Source: Tessaracoccus bendigoensis DSM 12906 (lineage in GTDB: Bacteria > Actinomycetota > Actinomycetes > Propionibacteriales > Propionibacteriaceae). From it: a stretch of 55,819 nt of DNA. The translations under genes were made by a program, and so were the position numbers. Positions 15,625-24,072 of the stretch are shown in pieces (the first letter of the stretch is position 1; the number at the start of each line of letters is the position of its first letter). The stretch spans positions 1 to 55,819 of the forward strand of contig NZ_FQZG01000022.1 of NCBI RefSeq assembly GCF_900141915.1, given 5' to 3'. Under the pieces are notes generated by a model. It searched no databases. It was not told the origin of the DNA and saw nothing but the letters and a program-made list of their open reading frames with translations.

Positions 15625-17343
15625 ATGACAAACCCAGTTCTCACCCCTGAGCAGCGGCGCATGGCGTTGCAGACCATGACAACAGAGATCGTTGACGTGC
15701 TGGTGATCGGCGGCGGTGTGACGGGCGCCGGGATCGCGCTGGACGCGGCTTCACGGGGGCTCAGCACCGCGATCGTGGAGGCCCAGGACTGGGCGTCGGG
15801 CACGTCGTCGCGCTCGTCCCGCCTGGTTCACGGCGGTCTGCGGTACCTCTACAACCTGGATTTCAAGTTGGTCGCCGAAGCCCTCAAGGAGCGAGGTCGG
15901 CTGCTCACGCTCATCGCGCCGCACCTGGTCGAGGCCCAGCCGTTCCTCTGGCCCCTGAAGACCCCCGCCATCGAGCGGATCTACTCGGCTGTGGGCGTCG
16001 GCATGTATGACGCGCTCGCCGTCATCGGCGCGGGCGGGCACAAGACCGTCCCTCTACAGCATCACGTCACGAAGAAGGGCGCGCTGGAGCTGTTCCCGGA
16101 GATCAAGCCGTCGGCGTTGTGCGGTGCGATCGAGTTCTACGACGCCCGGGTCGACGACGCGCGCCTGGTGATCACGCTCGTGCGCACCGCGCTCAAGTAC
16201 GGCGCGCAGGCCGCGAGCCGCGTGAAGGTCAAGTCGGTCCTCAAGGACACCGGTGGGCACGCCTGCGGGGTCGAGGCGGTGGACCTGGAGACGGGGGAGT
16301 CGCTGACCATCCGCGCCAAGCGCCTAATCAACGCCACCGGCATCTGGACTGAGCAGACCCAGGACATGGCGGGCGGCACCGGCGGGCTGAAGGTGCTGGC
16401 ATCGAAGGGCATCCACATCGTCATCCCGCGCGACCGGCTGAAGGCTCAGACGGGGCTGTTCCTGCGCACCGAGAAGTCGGTGCTTTTCATCATCCCGTGG
16501 CAGCACTACTGGGTTATCGGCACCACGGACACCGCTTGGCACGAGCAACTCGAACACCCGGTGCCCACGTCGGCCGACATCGACTACGTGCTCGCGCAAG
16601 CCAACGAGGTGCTGGCCGATGAGTTGACGCGCGACGACATCATCGGCACCTATGCCGGGCTGCGCCCGCTGCTGCAGCCGAGGGTGCTCGACGAGTCGAA
16701 GTCGACGAAGGTCTCGCGGGAGCACACCGTCACCGAGGTCGTCCCGGGGATGGTCGCGATCGCCGGCGGCAAGTTGACCACCTATCGCGTGATGGCCGAG
16801 GACGCCGTCGACTTCGCGTTGGGTAAGGAGTTGGCGGAGGCCAAGCCGTCACCGACGGGTCATCTGCCGCTGGTCGGGGCGGAGGGCTTCGAGGCGATGT
16901 CGAACCAGGGGGAGCGGATCGGTCGACGGTACGGTTTCGACGCCGACCGGATGCAGCACCTGCTGCGTCGGTACGGCTCGGAGTTGGACGACCTGTTGGC
17001 GACGATCGACGCGGACCCGGCGTTGGCGGAGCCGCTGGCGGCCGCACCGCAGTTCATCCGCGCAGAGGTGTACCGGGCGTGCGCCGTCGAGGGTGCGCTG
17101 CACCTTGAGGACGTGCTTGTCTCCAGGGTCAGACTGAACTCGGAGGCCCGGGACCGCGGGGGAGCGGCCGTCGACGAGGTCGCAGAGATCGCCGCCTCGG
17201 CCCTGGGTTGGGATGACGTGAGGAAGGAAGCGGAGAAGGCGAACTACCGGGCGCGGATCGCGGCCGAGTTGGCGGCCGAGGAAGAGGGGAGCGACGCGTC
17301 GGCGTCGGCCGTGCGGATGGAGGTCGCCGACATCGTTGGTTGA
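15625..17343 (+). CDS. glpD: Glycerol-3-phosphate dehydrogenase (quinone/FAD-dependent)
   Basis: A 572-residue protein. FAD-binding GGGVTGAGIALDAASRG (about residues 29-45), SRSSRLVHGGLRYL, ASKGIHIVIPRDRL, PWQHYWVIGTTDTAW and AGGKLTTYRVMAEDAVD are GlpD/GlpA hallmarks, followed by the C-terminal helical domain. It oxidises sn-glycerol-3-phosphate to dihydroxyacetone phosphate and passes electrons to the membrane quinone pool. The ATG at 15625 follows CAGAGGAGCC. A 1304-codon open frame running into it from 13429 is antisense to two other genes and not real. Confidence 0.95.
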   Translation: MTNPVLTPEQRRMALQTMTTEIVDVLVIGGGVTGAGIALDAASRGLSTAIVEAQDWASGTSSRSSRLVHGGLRYLYNLDFKLVAEALKERGRLLTLIAPHLVEAQPFLWPLKTPAIERIYSAVGVGMYDALAVIGAGGHKTVPLQHHVTKKGALELFPEIKPSALCGAIEFYDARVDDARLVITLVRTALKYGAQAASRVKVKSVLKDTGGHACGVEAVDLETGESLTIRAKRLINATGIWTEQTQDMAGGTGGLKVLASKGIHIVIPRDRLKAQTGLFLRTEKSVLFIIPWQHYWVIGTTDTAWHEQLEHPVPTSADIDYVLAQANEVLADELTRDDIIGTYAGLRPLLQPRVLDESKSTKVSREHTVTEVVPGMVAIAGGKLTTYRVMAEDAVDFALGKELAEAKPSPTGHLPLVGAEGFEAMSNQGERIGRRYGFDADRMQHLLRRYGSELDDLLATIDADPALAEPLAAAPQFIRAEVYRACAVEGALHLEDVLVSRVRLNSEARDRGGAAVDEVAEIAASALGWDDVRKEAEKANYRARIAAELAAEEEGSDASASAVRMEVADIVG

Positions 17344-17368
17344 GCCGGGCTGCGAGCGGAGCGAACCA
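17337..17368. repeat. TGGTTGAGCCG-type intergenic repeat
   Basis: TGGTTGAGCCGGGCTGC followed by GAGCGGAGCGAACCA, with TGGTT/AACCA ends pairing. It overlaps the glpD stop and precedes the convergent hypothetical gene. It shares its first 11 bases with the hairpin at 13426. Confidence 0.5.
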
Positions 17369-17377
17369 CCCGCCCAT

Positions 17378-19282
17378 CTACTCCTCCTCTGAAAAACCCC
17401 GTTCCTCATCGAACTCATCGAAGTCGTCTTCGAAGGAGTCCAGGACCTGCCACGTCGTCAACAAGGCTCGCGCCATCATGCTTTGAAGGGCCGGAGGTAT
17501 GTGGATCTCCGCCCCGTCATGGGTCAAGAGCCCGAGCTCCTCGAAGTGATCGAGCATGGCCAGCAGCGACTCGTCCACGCTTTCCCGGAGCGCGTCTTCC
17601 CTCGTGAGGTCGCTGCCGTACTCTTCGAGCCAGATGTCAGGGTCGAACGTGATCGCGTCGATCTGAGCAAGCTCGGTCGAGGCCCATCCCGGAATGCTCG
17701 GTGCCATCGCCAGGAGGAGCAGGTCCATGAGACGCTCAACCGGCGCCAGGTCGAGGTAGGCGCTCAACCGGAAACCTTGGATGAGGGCCGACACCAGCGG
17801 GAACGCGTTCATCCGCTCAGCTAAGGGGATTGTCTCTGCGCGTTCCTCAGGAGTTGCGGCGTCGGTGAACAGGCGCGCGTTGGGACCAGGGCGGACCTGG
17901 AGGCTGGATACTTCGATCACGTCGACCGATTTGAGGGCATCCCACCAGGTCATGAGCGGGCGGACGTCTGCCATGCTGCGCGCATAGATGGTGCCGGGCA
18001 CCGCATCGGTCTCGGTCGGGAACCGGTCAACCCCTACGGCCGTGACGCCGTAAATGGCCCCGACGGTCGCAATGTCCGCCCGCCGAAGAAGCCCCGACTG
18101 GGTGATCTTGCGTCCCTTGCCGATCCAGCTGAGAAGCTCGGGGATTTTCGCGATCAAGGGGGTAGACGCCAATGCTGCGCGTCGCTCCTCCGTGTCGATG
18201 GCATCGGCGGAATCTATGACCGCCCATGCAACCTCGGTGAAGAGGTCCGGCTCCGGTTCGTCGTCCTCGCCGACGATCTGGTCGTGGACGGCCTGCCACG
18301 CTTGGGCGCTGCTGGAGGTCTCGATTCGGAAATGGAGGTAGTCGTGGAGTCTATCCAAGATGAAGCCGAACTCGTCCTCGCCAATCTCGTCGGCGAGGGG
18401 CTCGAGCATTGCGACCGCATCGGTGGGGCGATCGGGGTCGAAGCCAACTGAGCGGAAGCAGGAGAGCAGTATTTCGAGATCGGACATCTGGTCGTCCAAT
18501 GACTCCCCGTTGAGGGAGCCCTCCTTCTCGTACCACCGTCTGATGTCGCGCAGCGTGCGTCGGTCACGCCTCGTAGGTTGGACTGGCCCCGTCGGTGTGG
18601 GTTGGTTGACCGGTGCTCGGCGGCTCACCGGTTCTGGGCTGCTTGCGAACACCTCGGCCACGGCCTCGTCCACCGACAGATCGGCGCTCTCGGCGAGGGT
18701 AGCCGCGCATGAAGCGATCACCAAGGCCACACCGTCGAGCACCGCCTGCCCTGCATGCCCGATGATCAGATCATTCAGCGCGTCGAACGCCCGACCCGAG
18801 CGGGTCCGCTTGAGGATGTCGCGGGCTGCTGGTCGGCCGTTGCCCGCCGCCGGCAGCAGCCACACCCGCTCGGATGGGTGCGAGGCGAAGAAGCTGTCGA
18901 TCAGCCCGAGGCCAGCGCCGATGACGTGCGCGGCCGACGGGACGTGCTTCGTCGCTTCTGGGCCGATGGCGCTGAGTTCGGCTTGCGCGTCGCTCTGCCG
19001 CCCATCGTTCAGGGCCAGGGAGAATCTCTTGAGTACGGCGAGCGCACGCTCACGGTCACGGCCGACCGGGGTGAAGAGCTGCAGATTGTGCCACTCCGTG
19101 GCCCTGTTCAGGGCAAGCTGTAGTTCCTTCACGTCAAGGTTCGGGTCGTCGAGGTCGATGCCGTCTGCGGCGAGCAGCGGTGCCAACTCCGTCATCAGTT
19201 CAGCGGCGAGTCCGGGGCGGTGCTGGATGCCTCGCGAGCGGAGCATTGCTGTGATCTCTGGGTCGGAAAATGGATCCGTCAT
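17378..19282 (-). CDS. Large hypothetical protein
   Basis: A 634-residue soluble protein without a family I recognise. The N-terminal half is helical and Ala/Leu-rich and includes a VNQPTPTGPVQPTRRDRRT linker near 230-250. The C-terminal half contains a possible winged-helix-like pattern (LLAMLDHFEELGLLTHDGAEIHIPP, about 575-600) and ends in a very acidic tail (FEDDFDEFDEERGFSEEE). No signal peptide or membrane segment is visible. Codon use matches its neighbours, so it looks like a resident gene. Confidence 0.8.
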   Translation of the reverse strand: MTDPFSDPEITAMLRSRGIQHRPGLAAELMTELAPLLAADGIDLDDPNLDVKELQLALNRATEWHNLQLFTPVGRDRERALAVLKRFSLALNDGRQSDAQAELSAIGPEATKHVPSAAHVIGAGLGLIDSFFASHPSERVWLLPAAGNGRPAARDILKRTRSGRAFDALNDLIIGHAGQAVLDGVALVIASCAATLAESADLSVDEAVAEVFASSPEPVSRRAPVNQPTPTGPVQPTRRDRRTLRDIRRWYEKEGSLNGESLDDQMSDLEILLSCFRSVGFDPDRPTDAVAMLEPLADEIGEDEFGFILDRLHDYLHFRIETSSSAQAWQAVHDQIVGEDDEPEPDLFTEVAWAVIDSADAIDTEERRAALASTPLIAKIPELLSWIGKGRKITQSGLLRRADIATVGAIYGVTAVGVDRFPTETDAVPGTIYARSMADVRPLMTWWDALKSVDVIEVSSLQVRPGPNARLFTDAATPEERAETIPLAERMNAFPLVSALIQGFRLSAYLDLAPVERLMDLLLLAMAPSIPGWASTELAQIDAITFDPDIWLEEYGSDLTREDALRESVDESLLAMLDHFEELGLLTHDGAEIHIPPALQSMMARALLTTWQVLDSFEDDFDEFDEERGFSEEE

Positions 19283-19367
19283 GGCCCGAGTCTACGGTTC
19301 GGCGGTCCTCAGAGGCGGCACGGGCCGCTCGTGCGCCGCGAGTTGCCGGGTGCCGCCGGGGTCGGTG

Positions 19368-19949
19368 TCAGGATGAGCTGTTGCGCTCGTCCTTCATGCG
19401 GATCAGATCGAGGGCGACGACGGTGCCAAGGATCATGAGGCGGTGATGCGGCCCGAGGGCAGGGGAGAGTGACACCGCATAGCGACTGCGACCGAAGAAC
19501 CCGTGCGCCATACCGGCCCACTGGCGCGACACTTGTGCGACCGGGGAACCGCCTCCGAGGATCTCGTAGTTGAAGTCCCAGAACCCGCCACGGAGTTCGA
19601 GGCGTGTGCCGTCTCCGGCTGTGACGTCGATCACGCGTCGGATGAAGGAGAGCTTCTTCTTGACGGTGGCGACGGGCGCCCCGCCCGGTGCCGTCAACTC
19701 GAAGGTGTCGAACCCGAAGTTGGGGACGTCGTGCACGTCGAGCAGCGGGGTGCCGTCGCTGTCGAAGAGGGTGAACTCACGCGGCCCGGTGAAGAACCGC
19801 TTGCCGACCGAGTCCTGACCGGAGAACCTGCCGATCACCGCGCCGTCGGTGTCGAGGATGTCGAAATCGTTGGCGAGGAAGGAGGTGATCTGCTGCATGA
19901 CGACGACGTCGTGGGTCAGGAGCCCACCCCGCGGTGGCTGTGTGTCCAT
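19368..19949 (-). CDS. LURP-one-related / scramblase-like beta-barrel protein
   Basis: A 193-residue protein (or 176 if the internal ATG at 19898, MQQITSF, is used). The repeated short strand pattern DIL-DTDGAVIGRF, FTLFDSDGTPLLDVHD, FEL-TAPGGAPVATVKKK, VIDVTAGDGTRLELRGG and NYEILGGGSPVAQVSRQW fits the twelve-stranded barrel of the LURP-one/phospholipid-scramblase superfamily. Bacterial members have no settled role. It is the last gene before the tRNA-Ala insertion site. Confidence 0.65.
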   Translation of the reverse strand: MDTQPPRGGLLTHDVVVMQQITSFLANDFDILDTDGAVIGRFSGQDSVGKRFFTGPREFTLFDSDGTPLLDVHDVPNFGFDTFELTAPGGAPVATVKKKLSFIRRVIDVTAGDGTRLELRGGFWDFNYEILGGGSPVAQVSRQWAGMAHGFFGRSRYAVSLSPALGPHHRLMILGTVVALDLIRMKDERNSSS

Positions 19950-20034
19950 GGGGGCCAGTATGGCGGGCGCCGGGGTCGGGCCGCCGTGCGGTTGCCGATT
20001 CCACCCGGTCCTGCCCTATACTCGTCGGAGTCTC

Positions 20035-20107
20035 GGGGCATTAACTCAATTGGTAGAGTGCCACCTTTGCAAGGTGGAAGTTAGGGGTTCGAGTCCCCTA
20101 TGCTCCA
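20035..20107 (+). tRNA. tRNA-Ala (anticodon TGC)
   Basis: A 73-base cloverleaf. The acceptor GGGGCAT pairs with ATGCTCC and includes the G3-T70 wobble pair that identifies alanine tRNAs. The anticodon arm is CCACC-TTTGCAA-GGTGG, the T arm carries GGGTTCGAGTCCC, and the discriminator is A. CCA is not encoded. Its 3' end is the left attachment site of the integrated element. Confidence 0.95.
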
Positions 20108-20108
20108 C
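20083..20108 (+). other. Left attachment site (attL), 26-bp direct repeat
   Basis: The last 25 bases of tRNA-Ala plus one, from the T arm (GGGGTTCGAGTCCCC) through TATGCTCCA. An exact 26-base copy stands at 37830-37855 without the rest of the tRNA, as expected when an element integrates into a tRNA 3' end and restores it. Confidence 0.88.
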
Positions 20109-20273
20109 ACCGGGTGTCACAAAGAATGTGGCCCCATCGAAGCAGTAAATGGCTGGCCAGAGGTCCATCGGGGCCTCTGGCCAGACCTATCTCACTACTT
20201 TTCTCCCTCGGCAGCCGGGCTGGGCCTCAGCGCGGCCTGTTTCGAGGGCCCTTCGCCGCTCGAAGACGCAAAA

Positions 20274-20307
20274 TGGCCCCTGCCCGGGTGTTTCCGGGCA
20301 GGGGCCA
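20274..20307 (-). terminator. Intrinsic terminator of the transposase operon
   Basis: A perfect 14-bp stem (TGGCCCCTGCCCGG with CCGGGCAGGGGCCA) and a 6-base loop. On the minus strand it is followed by TTTT. It lies just after the stop of the leftward transposase. Confidence 0.8.
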
Positions 20308-20319
20308 TCGCCGTGTGTG

Positions 20320-22066
20320 CTACTTCGTCTTGACGCTTCTCTTGCCGGGGGACTTGGCTGTCCGCTTCACCGTGACCCAGGGCGTCGTCGTGGGCCCGGT
20401 GCGCTCAGAACCGGGTGGTGCCTGAGCGCGTCGCGGCCTGGTGAACTTGCGTTGGCGGTGCAGCGCCTTGGTGGGCCGTGCCTGAGGCAGGGGCTCGATC
20501 ACGGCGTCATCTGCGGTCTGGGGTGGAGTGCCCACGTCGTAGCCATAGCGCGTCATCAGCAAGGAGGCGTTGACCGCAGCGAGGATGAACGACAGCAGGA
20601 TGCCGTTGCGCTCAGTCCCCCGTACTCGGGTCGAGTGTCGCATCAGTCGGGCGTGGTGCGTCTTGACGCAGGCGTTGGTCGACTCCACGGCGGAGCGGCG
20701 ACCATAGGATGCCTTCCACTTCGTGGTGCCGTAGAGCAGCCGCTGACGGAGGTTGATCAGGTCGTCGGGACCAAGTGTCACCGTCGTGCCGCACGAACAG
20801 GAGGTCCCCTTGACGCATTGCGTCGTCGGATAGCGGGAGGGATCGAGACGCATCGACTTGGGGTGGTTGGCGCAACGCATCGTGCCTGAGAGCACGGGGT
20901 CTCGGTAACGCTGCGTGCCCCGCTCGTAGTTCGGCGCTCCCATGGGAGTGAAGGCGTGGTACTTGCGCCGGTCGTACTGCTCGGCCAAGAGTGCCTTGGC
21001 TTCGGCGCTCATGCCGAGTGCATAGCCGCCCAAGGTCCGCAGGTCAGCGGGCAGGGTGTCCTTGAACAGGCCGCCGTCCACGAAGACCGTGCCGGGAATG
21101 GGGCCTGGCCTCCGGGTGCGCTGGTTCCTGTGGAGATCAAGGACCTGCTCGACGCCCCGGGACCACACCTTGCGTGCCCACTGCTCGGTGTCGAGGGTAG
21201 GTGTATCCACGGTCGACCAGGACCGTGGTGGGTCTGCGGTCGGCAGCGATCATGGCGTCGATGAGCGCCAGCCCACCCTCCGCCTTGTAGGTGCCAGCAG
21301 GGAAGAGGGATGCGCCCCGGATCAGTCCCGGTCGGGCCTGCCCGCCGACCTCGGGAACATCCACCGAGAGGTGCAGGTCCCACCCGCAGAAGACACCCTT
21401 GCGGTTCCGGTTCTTCCCTGCCCGATAGCCGTCACGGGCGTCGGGGTCGACGGTGTGCTGGTGCCGCCCGTCAGCACCTTGAAGGGGCCAGCCTGGCTCG
21501 TTCTTGGGTGCGTCGCCTTCCAGCGCGTCCAACTCGGGAAGGGAGTCTTCGGGGATGTCGGCCTTCATGAGGTGCTTCCACGAGCGTCTCCGGGCATGGG
21601 CCTCGTAGTCGGTGGAGTCCACAGCCTGAGCGTCAGTCTGGGCGATCTGGGGCGGGATGAAGTCGCTGGCCAGGGAGGTCATGAACTCCGCCAGACCCAT
21701 CCCCAAGCGGGCGTCGGTGACTTCGCCCGTCCCCTCGTCGATGCGTTCCTTCATGGCAGTGCTCAGTTCGGTAACCGCCTGCTCGATGAGGGCGTAGGAC
21801 CACAATCGTTCGATCCCGAGCACCTCCCGTTGAGCCGGGGTGAGTCGAACGACCACCTGCGCGACATCAGAGAGGAGGAGTTCCCCGAAACCTTCGAGGG
21901 CCGCGATCTGGAGCACGGTGAAGAGGGCCTCATAGGTGTAGGACCGCTTGCGTCCTCGGTGAGCGGTCATGTCCTGTTGGCACTGCTCGGTCGCCCGCGA
22001 GGCGCGCACGATGGCCAGCGCGCGATTGAACGTCGAGGTGTCGACGGGTCCGGTACGCCACCTCAT
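20320..22066 (-). pseudogene. DDE-type transposase with one frame change
   Basis: Two overlapping frames together make one protein. The first (22066 down to about 21210, about 285 useful residues) ends its homology at TTVLVDRGYTY. The second (to 20320) continues at LDTEQWARKVWSRGVEQVLD after skipping one base near 21210. The first half has an IS1182-like N-terminus and the DSTDYEAHARRR segment. The second has YERGTQRYRDP, a Cys cluster (CVKGTSCSCG) and RRSAVESTNACVKTHHARL, the usual E-containing end of DDE transposases. The frame change looks like one extra C in TACCCTCG, so it could be a mutation, an error or a +1 translational shift. It overlaps the upstream recombinase-like gene by ATGA. 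Confidence 0.7.
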
Positions 22067-23022
22067 CGACGCGCCAGCCCGGCAGCCGCGAACAGGTATT
22101 CGTCGTGCTCGATGCGCTGTGCCACATAGGGAGCGATGACTTCCAACGACTTGGAGGACACGGTGCCCGCGATGGTCATGAACTCACTGATCCGCAGGTT
22201 CTGGGCGAGAACGTCTGCCATCCAGGTCGTCCGGAGCCGCGCAGGGCGGAAGGCCAGCCACTCGGGCCACTGCACGTTCTGGCGCAGTGCCCCCAGCGGG
22301 TCCTTGGCCGTCTCCTTGTGCACCCCGACCAAGGGCTCCTCCGGGTAGCGGTCGCACAGGTCGAGCAGGTGCTCGACGTACTGGCTGCGTACGGGCACCA
22401 CTCGGTCCTCCAGGAGGATCACGACCAGTCGTGGGTCCTGGGGATGCGCCTTGACCGTCCCGGCGGTAACAGCCAGCATCTCGCCGGGCTTCACACCCAC
22501 ACCCAGGCCCAGCGTCAGCATCGCCGTGGCCACGCGCTCGCGGTTGTCCGTGGCCTGAGACTTCGCTGCGGCCCAGAGCGCCTCCACCTCCTCGGCACCG
22601 TAGGGCGGCTGGATCGTGTGGTTGGTGGCGAACGGCTTGGGCGGCGGAGGCCAAGGGGCCCTCTTGGTGCAAGCCGCACCGACACGACGGAGATAGCCAC
22701 GGCGCGTCGATTGGGTCTCGGTGGCCAGGTGCCTCAGCGCCGTCGCGCAGTATCGCTCAACGTAGTCGGGCACGAAGATGCTCTCCAGGTCGAGAGAGAG
22801 CCCCTCGCGGTGAGCCCACGCCAGGAAGTGGGCCACAGTGCCCAGACAGTGGTGAGCCGAGGCCACCGATACGTAGTCAGCCGCCCTGGAGGCCGTGATC
22901 GCGACCGGGCGCACGATCTCCCAGACCTCGGCAGGCATAAGGTGCGCAGCCGGGCGATAGTTGGCGAACACGCCTTCGGGGGTCGTCACGACGACGCCTC
23001 CGATGACGCGATGCTTGGGCAC
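22063..23022 (-). CDS. Non-canonical tyrosine-recombinase-like protein
   Basis: A 319-residue protein laid out as a tyrosine recombinase: a helical core-binding part (VASAHHCLGTVAHFLAWAHREG) and a catalytic-like part (LTLGLGVGVKPGEMLAVTAG, FRPARLRTTWMADVLA, SLEVIAPYV). The first catalytic Arg position reads VKPGEM (Lys), the usual HxxR box reads ARLR, and a candidate Tyr is present in APYV. It therefore looks diverged rather than a standard integrase. It overlaps the transposase by 4 bp, so the two are co-translated. It may act in DNA targeting for the transposase or as the element's integrase. An operator-like palindrome lies just upstream. Confidence 0.65.
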   Translation of the reverse strand: MPKHRVIGGVVVTTPEGVFANYRPAAHLMPAEVWEIVRPVAITASRAADYVSVASAHHCLGTVAHFLAWAHREGLSLDLESIFVPDYVERYCATALRHLATETQSTRRGYLRRVGAACTKRAPWPPPPKPFATNHTIQPPYGAEEVEALWAAAKSQATDNRERVATAMLTLGLGVGVKPGEMLAVTAGTVKAHPQDPRLVVILLEDRVVPVRSQYVEHLLDLCDRYPEEPLVGVHKETAKDPLGALRQNVQWPEWLAFRPARLRTTWMADVLAQNLRISEFMTIAGTVSSKSLEVIAPYVAQRIEHDEYLFAAAGLARR

Positions 23023-23040
23023 GGCCTACCTCCGTTGTGT

Positions 23041-23064
23041 CGATGGGTCCTATAAGACCCATCG
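23041..23064. promoter_or_regulatory. Operator-like palindrome between recombinase and HTH gene
   Basis: CGATGGGTC (23041-23049) and GACCCATCG (23056-23064) form a 9-bp inverted repeat around CTATAA. The 22 bases from 23043 match 24026-24047, upstream of hsdM, at 19 positions; the differences are all A to G. The best candidate binder is the HTH protein encoded next to it. Confidence 0.65.
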
Positions 23065-23129
23065 GCACAACTATAGTAAGGAACCCCGACAATCCTGGAA
23101 TCGAGAGCGGCTGGCTCTAGGCTGAGGAC

Positions 23130-23453
23130 ATGCCCAGGTCCGGAGGAGACGCCGCCCCGCGTGAGTACGTCGCGCGTGGTCAGTGGCCCACGGGCAGGCT
23201 CCGCAAGGACGCTCCCGCCAGCGCGGTCTACGCGCAGGAGTTCGTGAACCGGCTGCTGAAGGCGCTGGAGGCCAAGGGCAATCCGTCGATGCGTAGCATC
23301 GAGCGGGAGGCCAAGGTGAGCAGGCGAACCATCGAGCGGGTGCTCGCAGGTGAGGTGCTGCCGGACTTCGGAGCCCTTGCCCGCTTGGAGCAGTGGCTGG
23401 AGGCTGACCTGTGGCCGGGGCGGGAGATGCACGCCACGGATGGGCGGGAGTGA
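23130..23453 (+). CDS. Small HTH DNA-binding protein
   Basis: A 107-residue protein. After a basic, Pro-rich N-terminus comes an XRE-like helix-turn-helix (about residues 55-85: SMRSIEREAKVSRRTIERVLAGEVLPDFGALARLEQWL). It is divergent from the recombinase/transposase operon with the palindrome in the 107-bp spacer, so autoregulation and control of that operon are likely. It may also control hsdM through the second palindrome. This is inference from position and matching sites. Confidence 0.7.
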   Translation: MPRSGGDAAPREYVARGQWPTGRLRKDAPASAVYAQEFVNRLLKALEAKGNPSMRSIEREAKVSRRTIERVLAGEVLPDFGALARLEQWLEADLWPGREMHATDGRE

Positions 23454-23583
23454 GTTGTTGATCATGGTAGACGCAGGCGAACCCGCCTCCGATTCGTGAT
23501 CTGGGCGCCAGGGGCGTTCGATAGTTGCGCCTAAGGCGCAGATTTCCCCTGACTCCGCGTGGGCGCCCGGGGGGAAGAGTTGG

Positions 23584-23964
23584 GTGAGGCAGGCTGGGGT
23601 GGTGCCCTCCCCGCCCGCCTACTCACCCCGGGACTTCTGCCAGTTGCCGGAGTTGTTCGGGCGCAACCCGACCGTGAAGTTTGTTCGCCACCCAGACGGC
23701 GACGAACGACGAGGGTTGGCCTATGCCAGCCTCATGCAGCACCGCTTCGCCATCGTCGTCCGGGGCACCCTCCAGCGGCACGGGCACAACAGGAAGTGGT
23801 TGGCCGAGCAGACGGGGATGGACTACACGCGGCTGGGGCGACTTCTGAACGGCCACCTACCGATGCGGTTGTCCGACATCGGCAAGGTTGGGATCGTGCT
23901 GGACATCGCGATTCCGTTCAGGCCAGAGGACTTTGTGGGCGACCAGTTCACCCTGCGGCGATGA
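23584..23964 (+). CDS. Small HTH-domain protein
   Basis: A 126-residue frame from GTG 23584, or 76 residues from ATG 23734, which covers all of the recognisable domain. The HTH is VVRGTLQRHGHNRKWLAEQTGMDYTRLGRLLNGHL, similar to Cro/C1-type repressors, and the C-terminal RLSDIGKVGIVLDIAIPFRPEDF resembles small phage-type regulators. It lies between the first HTH gene and hsdM, on the same strand, 108 bp before hsdM. The start is uncertain. Confidence 0.6.
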   Translation: MRQAGVVPSPPAYSPRDFCQLPELFGRNPTVKFVRHPDGDERRGLAYASLMQHRFAIVVRGTLQRHGHNRKWLAEQTGMDYTRLGRLLNGHLPMRLSDIGKVGIVLDIAIPFRPEDFVGDQFTLRR

Positions 23965-24010
23965 AGGTGGACACCATGCGGCCAAGCCTCCGCCCCGAGC
24001 GCCGCCGGGC

Positions 24011-24047
24011 TTGTAGTCTTCACTCATGGGTCCTGTAAGGCCCGTCG
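24011..24047 (+). promoter_or_regulatory. Probable hsdM promoter with overlapping operator
   Basis: TTGTAG (24011-24016), a 17-base spacer and TGTAAG (24034-24039). The -10 sits inside the operator-like sequence 24026-24047, which matches the palindrome at 23043-23064 in 19 of 22 bases. Binding there would block the promoter, so delayed or repressed expression of the restriction-modification operon is likely. Confidence 0.55.
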
Positions 24048-24072
24048 TCAGACCATCCACAAGGAAGCATCT

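Noticed and set aside
13429-17343. A 1304-codon open frame
   Set aside because: Its first two thirds are antisense to the CoA-hydrolase and SorC genes with no protein-like sequence; only the part from 15625 is glpD.
19503-20084. Plus-strand open frame of 193 codons
   Set aside because: It is antisense to the LURP-one-like gene and runs into tRNA-Ala; no family resemblance.
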